Shown here: positions 15,208 through 24,313 of the stretch, piece by piece
Layout: the number at the start of each line of letters is the position of its first letter
Numbering within the stretch: position 1 is the first letter of the stretch
Made by a program: the position numbers and the translations under genes
The notes under the pieces: model-generated
What the model saw: the letters and a program-made list of their open reading frames with translations, nothing else
What the model was told of the DNA's origin: nothing
Database searches by the model: none
NCBI RefSeq assembly: GCF_000332115.1
Contig: NC_020156.1
Span: forward strand, 868,001-932,000
Source of the DNA: Nonlabens dokdonensis DSW-6
GTDB lineage: Bacteria; Bacteroidota; Bacteroidia; Flavobacteriales; Flavobacteriaceae
DNA: 64,000 nt
Direction: 5' to 3'

Positions 15208-17142
15208 TTGTCTAGCCACAAAAAATTTCACTTCCCAGTAATAGAAAAAGTTACAATAAAAAACTTTTCTCTTTATAAGAGAAAAGAAGCTGTTGAAATA
15301 ACATTTGACAAAGATGTATTTTGTCTTGCTGGTGCAAATGGATTAGGGAAATCAACCTTTTTAACAATAATAAATTATGGGCTTACCGGTGTGGTTCTTA
15401 ATCCTAAAAAGAATTTCAAGTCTATAGTTTCGACATCTCAATTTTATAACCAAAACAAAAAATTCGCTGAGGAATACTTCAATGGTAGAATTTTAGAAGA
15501 GGATAGAGAAAGGGCTAGCGTTATTATAAAGTTGAAAATAGGAGATAAAAGAATTGAAATAGAAAGAAGCTTTTTTCAATCTGATCAACTAATTTCCTTT
15601 AAGAAGGGTTTGAATGAATATACCAAACTGTCAGAAGCGAAAAAGCATCAAGAATATGTAGATTTTGTTTTGAAGGAAACTGGGCTGAACAGCTTTGATC
15701 AATATTTTTTTATTCAGCATTTCATATTAACATTTGATGAATATCATCATTTACTATTTTGGGACGAAAGTCTAATGGAAACTGCACTATATCTATTTAT
15801 AGGACTTAATCCAGAAGAAGCCCAAAATGCTAATGAGTTACGAAAAAAAATAAATCAATTTGGATCAAACATTAGAAACTGGAGTGACCAAAGAAACAGA
15901 ACACTTAAAACGGTTAAGTCACTAGAAGACAAACTGCAGGAGGCAAGCTCTGGTATTTCAGATGAAATCTCTAAAGAATATGAAATATTAGATGACGAGG
16001 TTCTTGAACTTAAAGAGAAAGTCTATTCTAACACTAGAGAAACTAAACAAGCGGATCTTAACTTATCAGATTACTCCCTACGAAGAACTGAATTAGAAAA
16101 TGTATATGAACAACAATTCGGGCGACTTTTTGAAAATAATCAAAAAGACTTATGTGATGATGAGCAGTTAAAAAAAATATTCCAAAGCCTTCAAAATGAA
16201 ATTTGCAATGAGTTAGACTACAGTAAATCTATTGATGATATAGTGGCGAGGATACGACAGGAGCACTGCCAAAGCAAGAAGCAAGATGATTTAATAAATA
16301 CAGATGATCTAAAAACAATCGATAAACAGATTCAAGAAATCAAAGATAACATCGATAGATCTAATAAGATTAAAATAAGATTACAAGGTGAATATACAGA
16401 GCTTCACAAAGCTATTCTAGATAAAGAAAAGCGTCTATTTAAAATCGAAGAAGAATATGGGGAAATTATAAAGTCTTTAAGAGCAGATTCAAAAAATGAT
16501 GTCACCGGTGTACTTTCTTCTTACGAAAAGCAAATAGACAAACTAAATGAAGATATTGAAGCTAGAAAGACTGATCGTGAAAAAAAGAAAGATCAACTAA
16601 AAGAGCTTGAAAAAACTCTTTATAAAAGTTTTAAAAAAGCTCAGGATGATTTTATTCCAAAATTCAAAAGTTACGTAGAAAATTTTCTGGGCTTTGAAGT
16701 ACAAATCCACTTGAGGAATAGGACAGGCGGAACTGTTCTAGTGTTAGAGATAAATGATACAGAGAGAGTAAAATCACATCAACTCTCAGAGAGTCAACGC
16801 TACTTTGTGGATATAGGTTTAAGAATGGCTCTTATTGATTATGCGTGTAATTCAGCAATGTTCTTAATTGATACTCCAGAAGGATCTCTCGACATAGCTT
16901 ATGAAAGTAAAGCTGGAAAAATGTTTGCTAATTTTGCTTTTAATAATAGATTATTAATGACTGCGAATATCAATTCTTCTGAATTATTATTAGTACTTGC
17001 TGATCAGTGTAAGGATTCTAGAATGAAATTAGAAAGAATGACTGAATGGACGTTGTTGTCTGACGTACAACAACAGGAAGAAGATAAAATTGATAGAGCC
17101 TACGACGCAATTGAAAAAAAGCTGAACTCAAATGCAGATTAA
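15208..17142 (+). CDS. Rad50/SMC-like ABC ATPase of a candidate conflict system
   Basis: 644 aa from a TTG start (no better ATG nearby). Walker A GANGLGKST is at residues 42-50 after KVTIKNFSLYKRKEAVEITF, the usual Rad50/RecF-type first strands. A long charged coiled coil fills about 205-490. The ABC signature LSESQ is near 525-529, and Walker B FLIDTPEGSLD near 552-562 is followed by a D-loop. Such ATPases bind DNA and gate partner nucleases. The next gene starts inside this gene's last codons (11-bp overlap), tying it to a winged-helix-like protein, a nuclease and a methylase. This order matches the predicted ABC three-component conflict systems. SbcC/Rad50 housekeeping roles are unlikely given size and neighbours. 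Confidence 0.85.
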   Translation: MSSHKKFHFPVIEKVTIKNFSLYKRKEAVEITFDKDVFCLAGANGLGKSTFLTIINYGLTGVVLNPKKNFKSIVSTSQFYNQNKKFAEEYFNGRILEEDRERASVIIKLKIGDKRIEIERSFFQSDQLISFKKGLNEYTKLSEAKKHQEYVDFVLKETGLNSFDQYFFIQHFILTFDEYHHLLFWDESLMETALYLFIGLNPEEAQNANELRKKINQFGSNIRNWSDQRNRTLKTVKSLEDKLQEASSGISDEISKEYEILDDEVLELKEKVYSNTRETKQADLNLSDYSLRRTELENVYEQQFGRLFENNQKDLCDDEQLKKIFQSLQNEICNELDYSKSIDDIVARIRQEHCQSKKQDDLINTDDLKTIDKQIQEIKDNIDRSNKIKIRLQGEYTELHKAILDKEKRLFKIEEEYGEIIKSLRADSKNDVTGVLSSYEKQIDKLNEDIEARKTDREKKKDQLKELEKTLYKSFKKAQDDFIPKFKSYVENFLGFEVQIHLRNRTGGTVLVLEINDTERVKSHQLSESQRYFVDIGLRMALIDYACNSAMFLIDTPEGSLDIAYESKAGKMFANFAFNNRLLMTANINSSELLLVLADQCKDSRMKLERMTEWTLLSDVQQQEEDKIDRAYDAIEKKLNSNAD

Positions 17143-17728
17143 CCCATATACAACATATGATGTTATTTCATTAGTAGAGAAATTGCAAAAATTACTTGGG
17201 GACGTCGCTGAGCAAGAAATTCAATTGTTTTCTTATTTAGCTTGTTTACTCTCTCTTTATGACGGTAAAACACTGACTTATTGGAACTACCATTTTATAA
17301 AGAATGACATAGGTGCTCCATATTCAGTTCAGATAAATGAAGCGATTAAATTATTGAATAGAAATGATATGTTAATCAGCGACGATGGTTACCTACAAAT
17401 AACTGATCGAGGTATGATTAATTTTAATCGCTTATCAGAATTAAATTTAAATGCAGACCGAGAGAAATATCTCAATGCCTCAGTCAACTGTTTACAATAT
17501 TCACCCTTTTCAGTTGTTAAAGAATCTCTGTTCAAGGAACCTATTCTAAATGACGTTATTGAAATTTCTGATAGAAAAAATTTACTAGATGAAGAGGATC
17601 TATCTGTCGAGCTTTTGTATGAACAATTCACAAGTTTACATAAGGCTTTAGAGGGTAAATATTCTGATCACTTAGTTGTTCCAGCTTTAACTTGGCTTTC
17701 TTTACTTGGTAAAAATCAGATTGGATAA
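17132..17728 (+). CDS. Small middle component, winged-helix-like
   Basis: 198 aa, no strong family match. It is mostly helical. Residues about 45-100, with KNDIGAPYSVQINEAIKLLN, NDMLISDDGYLQITDRGMI and NRLSELN, look like a winged helix ending in a beta hairpin. Start overlaps the ATPase gene by 11 bp, and TAA at 17726-17728 is 1 bp before the nuclease ATG. A short helical or winged-helix protein between an ABC ATPase and an effector is the pattern of the middle component in ABC three-component systems. That assignment rests on order, size and this weak fold impression. Confidence 0.65.
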   Translation: MQINPYTTYDVISLVEKLQKLLGDVAEQEIQLFSYLACLLSLYDGKTLTYWNYHFIKNDIGAPYSVQINEAIKLLNRNDMLISDDGYLQITDRGMINFNRLSELNLNADREKYLNASVNCLQYSPFSVVKESLFKEPILNDVIEISDRKNLLDEEDLSVELLYEQFTSLHKALEGKYSDHLVVPALTWLSLLGKNQIG

Positions 17729-17729
17729 T

Positions 17730-18761
17730 ATGGATGTTACTGATCTGATAGAAAGCTATCTTAAAAATCTGTATGTAGCCAAAATAATTGATGCCTATGG
17801 AGCTATTGGAGAGCAAAACCTGAATAGATTGACGAAGGAACTCAGGGATATATATACCGTTTTAGATTTAAGAAAATTTGATTCAATATACGTACTAAAA
17901 AATATGGAGGACGAGTGTCTAATTAGAGACGCCTCCTTTTATAAACTCAACGAATTAGTCAGTTGGACAAAGAGTAATGTTTTAATTGAATTGAAAGATA
18001 ATGGCTATTTAGTTCGTGAAATAGAAGACTTCGATCCGCAAAACTTCTGTGACAAGGCAATAATCTATGAATATACAAACTTATACGAAAGCTTTTATCT
18101 TTCAGATGGAAGTAAGGATAAATTGAATCATTTAGAAGGACACGATAGCTATTTTATTAAACCATCTTACAAAGAATTAGATGAAGCTTTGGCTCAATAT
18201 AAAAGAAAGGAAGCTAGAACATCATCTTGTCTTATAATGAGAGCGAAGGCATGGACAAATGATAATCGAGTCGTTCTCGTCCCTTCGCCTGAATGGATTT
18301 TAAGAGATTCTTTATACCAATTTCTAAAGAGTAATTTAAGGAATTACAAAGAACTCTTAAGAGAACAAAATGTAAATGTTAGTAAACCAATAGATATTAA
18401 AATCTCTTGGAACTATAGTAACAAAGTAGCATTGATCGAAGTAAAATGGATTGGAATGTCTGGTTCTGGTAATGCTTATTTAAAAAACAAAGCAGAACGT
18501 CGTGTAAATGAAGGTGCTATACAATTAGTAGAATATCTAAATTTGTTTAGAACGGAATCACCAGATCAAAATACTAGAGGCTACCTCGTAACTTTCGATG
18601 CTAGGAGAGATAAAGTATCCAAAGATACGACCGCATTATCTAGGGAAGATGGTTTCAAATTTCAAAATGAAGAAATTGATTTAGATCCCAATTATCCTTC
18701 CCTAAGAAATGACTTTGAACCTCACGTAAGGATATTTTTAGAACCTAACTGTTTAAACTGA
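17730..18761 (+). CDS. PD-(D/E)xK-like nuclease, probable effector
   Basis: 343 aa from ATG 17730, one base after the preceding stop; an in-frame TTG at 17706 is possible but less likely. The C-terminal half has a restriction-endonuclease core. PIDIKISWNYSNKVALIEVKW supplies an acidic residue and the ExK pair (about E237, K239), and a helix with QLVEYLNLF and a strand GYLVTFDARR follow. The N-terminal half looks like a winged helix plus linker. A nuclease of this kind is the likely DNA-cleaving effector, with the ATPase controlling it and the methylase protecting host DNA. Stop TGA overlaps the methylase ATG by one base. Confidence 0.7.
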   Translation: MDVTDLIESYLKNLYVAKIIDAYGAIGEQNLNRLTKELRDIYTVLDLRKFDSIYVLKNMEDECLIRDASFYKLNELVSWTKSNVLIELKDNGYLVREIEDFDPQNFCDKAIIYEYTNLYESFYLSDGSKDKLNHLEGHDSYFIKPSYKELDEALAQYKRKEARTSSCLIMRAKAWTNDNRVVLVPSPEWILRDSLYQFLKSNLRNYKELLREQNVNVSKPIDIKISWNYSNKVALIEVKWIGMSGSGNAYLKNKAERRVNEGAIQLVEYLNLFRTESPDQNTRGYLVTFDARRDKVSKDTTALSREDGFKFQNEEIDLDPNYPSLRNDFEPHVRIFLEPNCLN

Positions 18762-20008
18762 TGATTAATAACGATTTCAGGCTAAAAGATAAAGGCTATT
18801 CTAATGCGCCAAGCACCCGAGAGCAATCAAGACATCGATGGTATTACTACAAAGAAGGTTTTTCAGAAAAGTTAGTTAGACAAGGTATTGACTTGTATGA
18901 GTTAAATTCAAAATCGACTATTCTTGACCCATTCAATGGAAGCGGAACCGTAACATTAACAGCTTCGCAAAACTTAATTCCTTCGATAGGGTTTGAGGTC
19001 AACCCATTTACAAGCTTTGTTTCCAAATCAAAAACTTTGAACGCAGATCCTAAAAGACTAATGGATCAATACAATAAAGTCAAGGAATCTATTGATAGGG
19101 GTTCTAAATCACCTTTAGAAAATTTTTCGACATTCACTGAAAGTAATAAAAACAATAGCAAATGGCTTTTCAACAAAGAAGTACTGCAAGCTTATGAAGG
19201 AGGTCTCAACATTGTTAAAAATGATAAATCCAATTCATCAAAACTACTAAAGCTAGCACTAATGTCGTCCGTGATGGATAACTGCAATGCTAGAAAGGAT
19301 GGTAAGTGTGTCAGGTACAAGAATGACTGGCAAGAAAAAGGGTATTCTAAAGAAACTTTACTTACTTCTTTGGATATAAAAGTTAATCAAATTATTGCTG
19401 ATTTAGAAAATCGTATTGTTCAAAGACCAAAAATTATTTCTGGTGATGTAAGAAAACAATTAGGCAAAATCTCTGAGAAATTTGACTTTTGCATAACATC
19501 ACCACCGTACTTGAACACCTTTGATTACACGGACATTTATCGACCTGAATTATTCATGGGAAAATTTGTAAAAAGTCATGAAGAACTTTACAGATTGAGA
19601 TTAAAAACTTTACGTTCTCATGTTCAAGCTAGATGGAAACATTCAAAAAAAGAAGATTTTGGATTACTATTCAACAAGATCATCAACGACTTGAAAAGGA
19701 ATGAAAGTCAAATTAGACATAAGCAAATCATTCCAATGGTTTATGCTTATTTTGATGACATGGAAAAGATATTCCAGCAACTCAAGACAAAAGCAAATGA
19801 AAATGCTCACTTATGGATCGTAGTTTCAACTTCTGCATACGCCAATGTTCATATTCCAGTCGATTTGATTTTAGCGGACATTGCTTCAAATAACGGGTGG
19901 AAACTAAGAGAAGTTGGTGTACTAAGAGACATTTTGAAAAGAAAGTCTAAATACAGCCCCGATATAGATAAGCTTAGAGAAAGTCTAATAATCCTAGAAA
20001 GGAAATAG
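18761..20008 (+). CDS. DNA amino-methyltransferase (N6-adenine or N4-cytosine)
   Basis: 415 aa. SAM motif I, LDPFNGSGTVTL, begins near residue 55. The catalytic motif IV, TSPPYL, is near 246-251, followed by NTFDYTDIY. S/DPPY-type motifs methylate exocyclic amino groups; TSPPY is common in N4-cytosine enzymes, but N6-adenine cannot be excluded. About 180 residues lie between the motifs and may hold target recognition. The start overlaps the nuclease stop by one base (TGATG). This makes the fourth gene of the coupled operon and suggests self/non-self marking in a restriction-like system. Confidence 0.85.
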   Translation: MINNDFRLKDKGYSNAPSTREQSRHRWYYYKEGFSEKLVRQGIDLYELNSKSTILDPFNGSGTVTLTASQNLIPSIGFEVNPFTSFVSKSKTLNADPKRLMDQYNKVKESIDRGSKSPLENFSTFTESNKNNSKWLFNKEVLQAYEGGLNIVKNDKSNSSKLLKLALMSSVMDNCNARKDGKCVRYKNDWQEKGYSKETLLTSLDIKVNQIIADLENRIVQRPKIISGDVRKQLGKISEKFDFCITSPPYLNTFDYTDIYRPELFMGKFVKSHEELYRLRLKTLRSHVQARWKHSKKEDFGLLFNKIINDLKRNESQIRHKQIIPMVYAYFDDMEKIFQQLKTKANENAHLWIVVSTSAYANVHIPVDLILADIASNNGWKLREVGVLRDILKRKSKYSPDIDKLRESLIILERK

Positions 20009-20028
20009 ACTTCTTTAAATATTTAATT

Positions 20029-20058
20029 TTGTTACATTAATGTAATATCGTACCTTTA
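20029..20058 (+). promoter_or_regulatory. Promoter with 14-bp palindromic operator in a 19-bp spacer
   Basis: TTG (20029-20031) and TACCTTTA (20051-20058) match the Bacteroidetes -33/-7 elements with a 19-bp spacer. The spacer contains the perfect palindrome TTACATTAATGTAA (20032-20045). A dyad in an overlong spacer is the classical MerR-regulator operator, and the gene 15 bp downstream encodes a MerR-like protein, so autoregulation is likely. Confidence 0.65.
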
Positions 20059-20072
20059 CCAAAAATTTTGCT

Positions 20073-20879
20073 ATGGGTATAGATGTAAATAAATTGCGTT
20101 CAAAAGAGGTATTAACAAAGTTTGATCAAAACGCAACAATTGAAAAACTGGAGCAAATTCCAGAGAAGTTGATCCAGTTTTCTGCCAGTTCAACAATAAA
20201 ATATTGTCTAAACAAAAAATTTAGAGCTAAATCAGAGCCAAGTGCAAGAGTCCTGAACAACTGGATTGAAAAGGGACTCGTCCAAGTTTCACCTGATGAT
20301 AAAGGTAAAATCAAACGTTTTGATAAGATTGAAAGTATTTGGATAAATATAATTATTGAGCTAAGAAGTTTTGGAGTTTCAATACCAAGTCTTTTAAGAA
20401 CTAGGAAGATTTTATTTGATTATTTATTAGGAGAATTTTCGCTAATTAAATTTCAATTTTTAAATGCAATCCTCTTAGAGTCGCAAGTATTAATCGTTTA
20501 TAAAGATGGAGGCGCAAGAATACTTTCTTCTAAAAACTATCAAGCAATAGCACTAAAAAGTCAACTTCTCCCTCATATAAGGCTTGATTTAGATCTTTTC
20601 ATCAAGCCCGAATACCCCAACAATACTTTAGATAAAATATCGCTTCTAAGCCTTCCTTTTGATTCAATTGAAAAAATCAAACTTCTATTCTTTCTGCGCA
20701 CTGGAGACTATCAATTTCTCAAAGTAAAAATTACGGAAAATGATATTCGATACATCGAACATTACGATATGTTACTCCAAAGTGATGACGTTATTCAATC
20801 TATTGAAAATTGGTCTTTTTCAGAAATACTAGTAAGTATCGATGAAGAAAATAGCACTATAATAAATGGTAAAAAGTAG
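20073..20879 (+). CDS. MerR-like transcription regulator of the cassette
   Basis: 268 aa. Residues about 50-115 resemble a MerR helix-turn-helix and wing: RVLNNWIEKGLVQVSPDDKG, KIKRFDKIESIWINIIIELR and FGVSIPSLLRTRKIL. The C-terminal ~150 residues are an unrecognised alpha/beta domain without cysteines, so a metal sensor of classical type is unlikely. The gene has its own promoter with a palindromic operator and follows the methylase by 64 bp. It may act like a controller protein timing nuclease and methylase expression after transfer. Confidence 0.7.
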   Translation: MGIDVNKLRSKEVLTKFDQNATIEKLEQIPEKLIQFSASSTIKYCLNKKFRAKSEPSARVLNNWIEKGLVQVSPDDKGKIKRFDKIESIWINIIIELRSFGVSIPSLLRTRKILFDYLLGEFSLIKFQFLNAILLESQVLIVYKDGGARILSSKNYQAIALKSQLLPHIRLDLDLFIKPEYPNNTLDKISLLSLPFDSIEKIKLLFFLRTGDYQFLKVKITENDIRYIEHYDMLLQSDDVIQSIENWSFSEILVSIDEENSTIINGKK

Positions 20880-20886
20880 TGGATGT

Positions 20887-21029
20887 ATGTTATCAATTGA
20901 AAAATGTCAAATTATTCTGGAAGATAACAGCGACCGTTGTTATTCTAAAGAGGAGGTGATTCAAATACGAGAATTTCTTGAAAAAATGTCGAGATTGGTA
21001 AATGAAGAAGCTAGTAGACAGAAAAGAGA

Positions 21030-21033
<4 letters not shown>
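20887..21033 (+). CDS. 48-aa helical protein coupled to the large recombinase
   Basis: ATG at 20887, TGA at 21031-21033, overlapping the recombinase ATG by 4 bp (ATGA). It reads MLSIEKCQIIL...CYSKEEVIQIREFLEKMSRL and ends in a charged tail. I recall similar small proteins directly before large serine recombinases in other Bacteroidetes, which suggests an accessory or directionality factor; this is inference. GAGGAGGTG in its middle and AAAAGAGA near its end could serve as ribosome-binding sites. Confidence 0.65.
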
Positions 21034-22648
<1,615 letters not shown>

Positions 22649-22721
22649 ATTTAAAAACTATCAGTCACTTGTTTTACAACTTCAGATCATTACTCTGACG
22701 ACTTATTGTTTTATTGGGGTG

Positions 22722-22729
22722 CAAATATA
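22722..22729 (-). promoter_or_regulatory. -7 box TATATTTG of the tRNA-fMet gene
   Basis: TATATTTG on the minus strand, 74 bp before the tRNA 5' end, fits TAnnTTTG. The DNA between it and the tRNA would be trimmed leader. Confidence 0.5.
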
Positions 22730-22769
22730 CATCGGTTTGATACATTACACAAGATAATACGTAAATATT

Positions 22770-22949
22770 TTATTGGCCTAATTCCCTTGCCTCAAAACTC
22801 GTCAATTCGCCTTCTTCAAAAGCCACTTGTATTTCAATAGGGTTGCAACATACTTCACAGTCTTCTACATAAGTTTGTGAATAAGCAGGATCTAACAACA
22901 TAGAAATCTCTTGCCAGCAATGCGGACACATAAAATAATGTTCTATCAC
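22770..22949 (-). CDS. CPXCG-motif cysteine-rich small protein
   Basis: 59 aa from a GTG at 22949 that overlaps the stop of the outer-membrane efflux gene (GTGA), stop TAA 22770-22772. It contains CPHCWQEISMLLDP and EDCEVCCNPIEI, the paired cysteine motifs of the CPXCG family, so a single zinc site is likely. Family function is unknown. It is translationally coupled to the RND efflux operon as its last gene. Confidence 0.75.
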   Translation of the reverse strand: MIEHYFMCPHCWQEISMLLDPAYSQTYVEDCEVCCNPIEIQVAFEEGELTSFEARELGQ

Positions 22950-24313
22950 AATGCTACATTTAGGATCTGTCCAGCTAATTGAAGCAACTGGTATTCTGCT
23001 AATTTTGCGTCGTATTTTGCAAGATTCTTTACCGTTTCAGCATTTAAGAGGTTTACTTGGGCCTGCCTAAATTCCACACTAGAAACCTGTCCTAGTTTGA
23101 ATTGTTCTTGTGTACGTTCAAAATTACTTTTATTAGTCAACACGTTTTGCTCTTGCATTCTATAGATGGCAAGAGCGTTCATGTAATTTCCCTTTGCATT
23201 GGCTACATCTCTTGCTACTTCTTGCTCCATCTGACTTTTAAAAAGAGCTTCATTTTCGTAAGCAATTTTTGCATTGCGCAAATTGTTTATTGAACTACCA
23301 CCATCAAAAATATCCCAAGTCAAATTTGCTCCTATAGCAACATTAGAAGCTGTACGAGTAGTCGCTGGAAAAAACGCACTAGGCGGATTCTCCGTCCTAT
23401 TCCACCCATAACTTCCGGTTAAACCTATTCTAGGTAACAATAACGCCCTAGTAGTTTTGATATCGTAATCACTTATTTGCAATGAGGTTTCTGACTGTAA
23501 TAGTCGTACGTTATTCTCAGGTACTTTTTCTAGAAAACTATCGATTACCAGCAAGCTTTGTAATGTTACGGTAGTATCTACTGCAAAGCTGGCATTTAAC
23601 TCACGATTCAGTAATAAGTTTAAATCTCTTTTTGTATTGCGCAACTGCTGCAAAGAATTCATGATATTAATGCTATCGGTATTTATATCTACTTGCGCAT
23701 TAAGAACTTCTAACTTATTAGCTTGTCCATATTCAAATTGGTATTGAGCACGTTCCTCACGTTTTTTAGAAATTTCCAAATTTTGTTCAAAAACCTTAAC
23801 GTTCTCTGTGATGCGTGCAACTTCCAGATATACGCTCATTAATTGTACTGTAGTTGTCTCAATAGTAGATCGAGCTTCTAGCTGACTCAAAGCAAACTGC
23901 TCTTGAAGCCTCTTGTAATTGTACAAACGTCCTAAACCATCAAATAAAGTATAATTCAAATTAAGTCCCGCATTATACTGCGTGGTTTGGGCATCGTTAA
24001 TTTCTATATCTGGTCGAGGATCACCGTTTTGATCTAGTGCGCCGTTAAAATCTGTTCTAGAATCGTTCTCATCTTTTGACGCTCCTGCCGTTCCTTGCAA
24101 CGATGGCAAGTACCCAGAATTCAAGATTCCAGAGTTATTCTCTGCGATTTTGGTGGTGTTTTCTGCGATTTTGATGCCGTAGTTGTTTTCTAACATTAAT
24201 TTTACAGCATCTTCTTTGCTTAAAACGCTTTCAATAGGTTGTTGTGAGTACGCTTTCGCGAAAGCGAGACACATCAAAACACCTAAACTATAAACCAGCT
24301 TACTCATTTTCAT
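22946..24313 (-). CDS. TolC-family outer-membrane efflux protein
   Basis: 455 aa with a signal peptide ending AKAYSQQ. The two-fold TolC repeat is visible: GYLPSLQGTAGASKDEN...LNLNYTLFDGLGRLYNYKRL in the first half, and LLPRIGLTGSYGW...NLTWDIFDGGSSINNLR in the second, with long helices between. It forms the outer-membrane channel for the RND pump encoded just upstream; the genes overlap by 14 bp. Palindrome copy 24251-24266 lies in the signal-peptide coding region and encodes LAFAKAY. Confidence 0.92.
   Translation of the reverse strand: MKMSKLVYSLGVLMCLAFAKAYSQQPIESVLSKEDAVKLMLENNYGIKIAENTTKIAENNSGILNSGYLPSLQGTAGASKDENDSRTDFNGALDQNGDPRPDIEINDAQTTQYNAGLNLNYTLFDGLGRLYNYKRLQEQFALSQLEARSTIETTTVQLMSVYLEVARITENVKVFEQNLEISKKREERAQYQFEYGQANKLEVLNAQVDINTDSINIMNSLQQLRNTKRDLNLLLNRELNASFAVDTTVTLQSLLVIDSFLEKVPENNVRLLQSETSLQISDYDIKTTRALLLPRIGLTGSYGWNRTENPPSAFFPATTRTASNVAIGANLTWDIFDGGSSINNLRNAKIAYENEALFKSQMEQEVARDVANAKGNYMNALAIYRMQEQNVLTNKSNFERTQEQFKLGQVSSVEFRQAQVNLLNAETVKNLAKYDAKLAEYQLLQLAGQILNVAL
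24251..24266. repeat. Dispersed palindrome, copy 4 (in TolC-family gene)
   Basis: CGCTTTCGCGAAAGCG inside the signal-peptide codons of the TolC-family gene. Confidence 0.9.
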
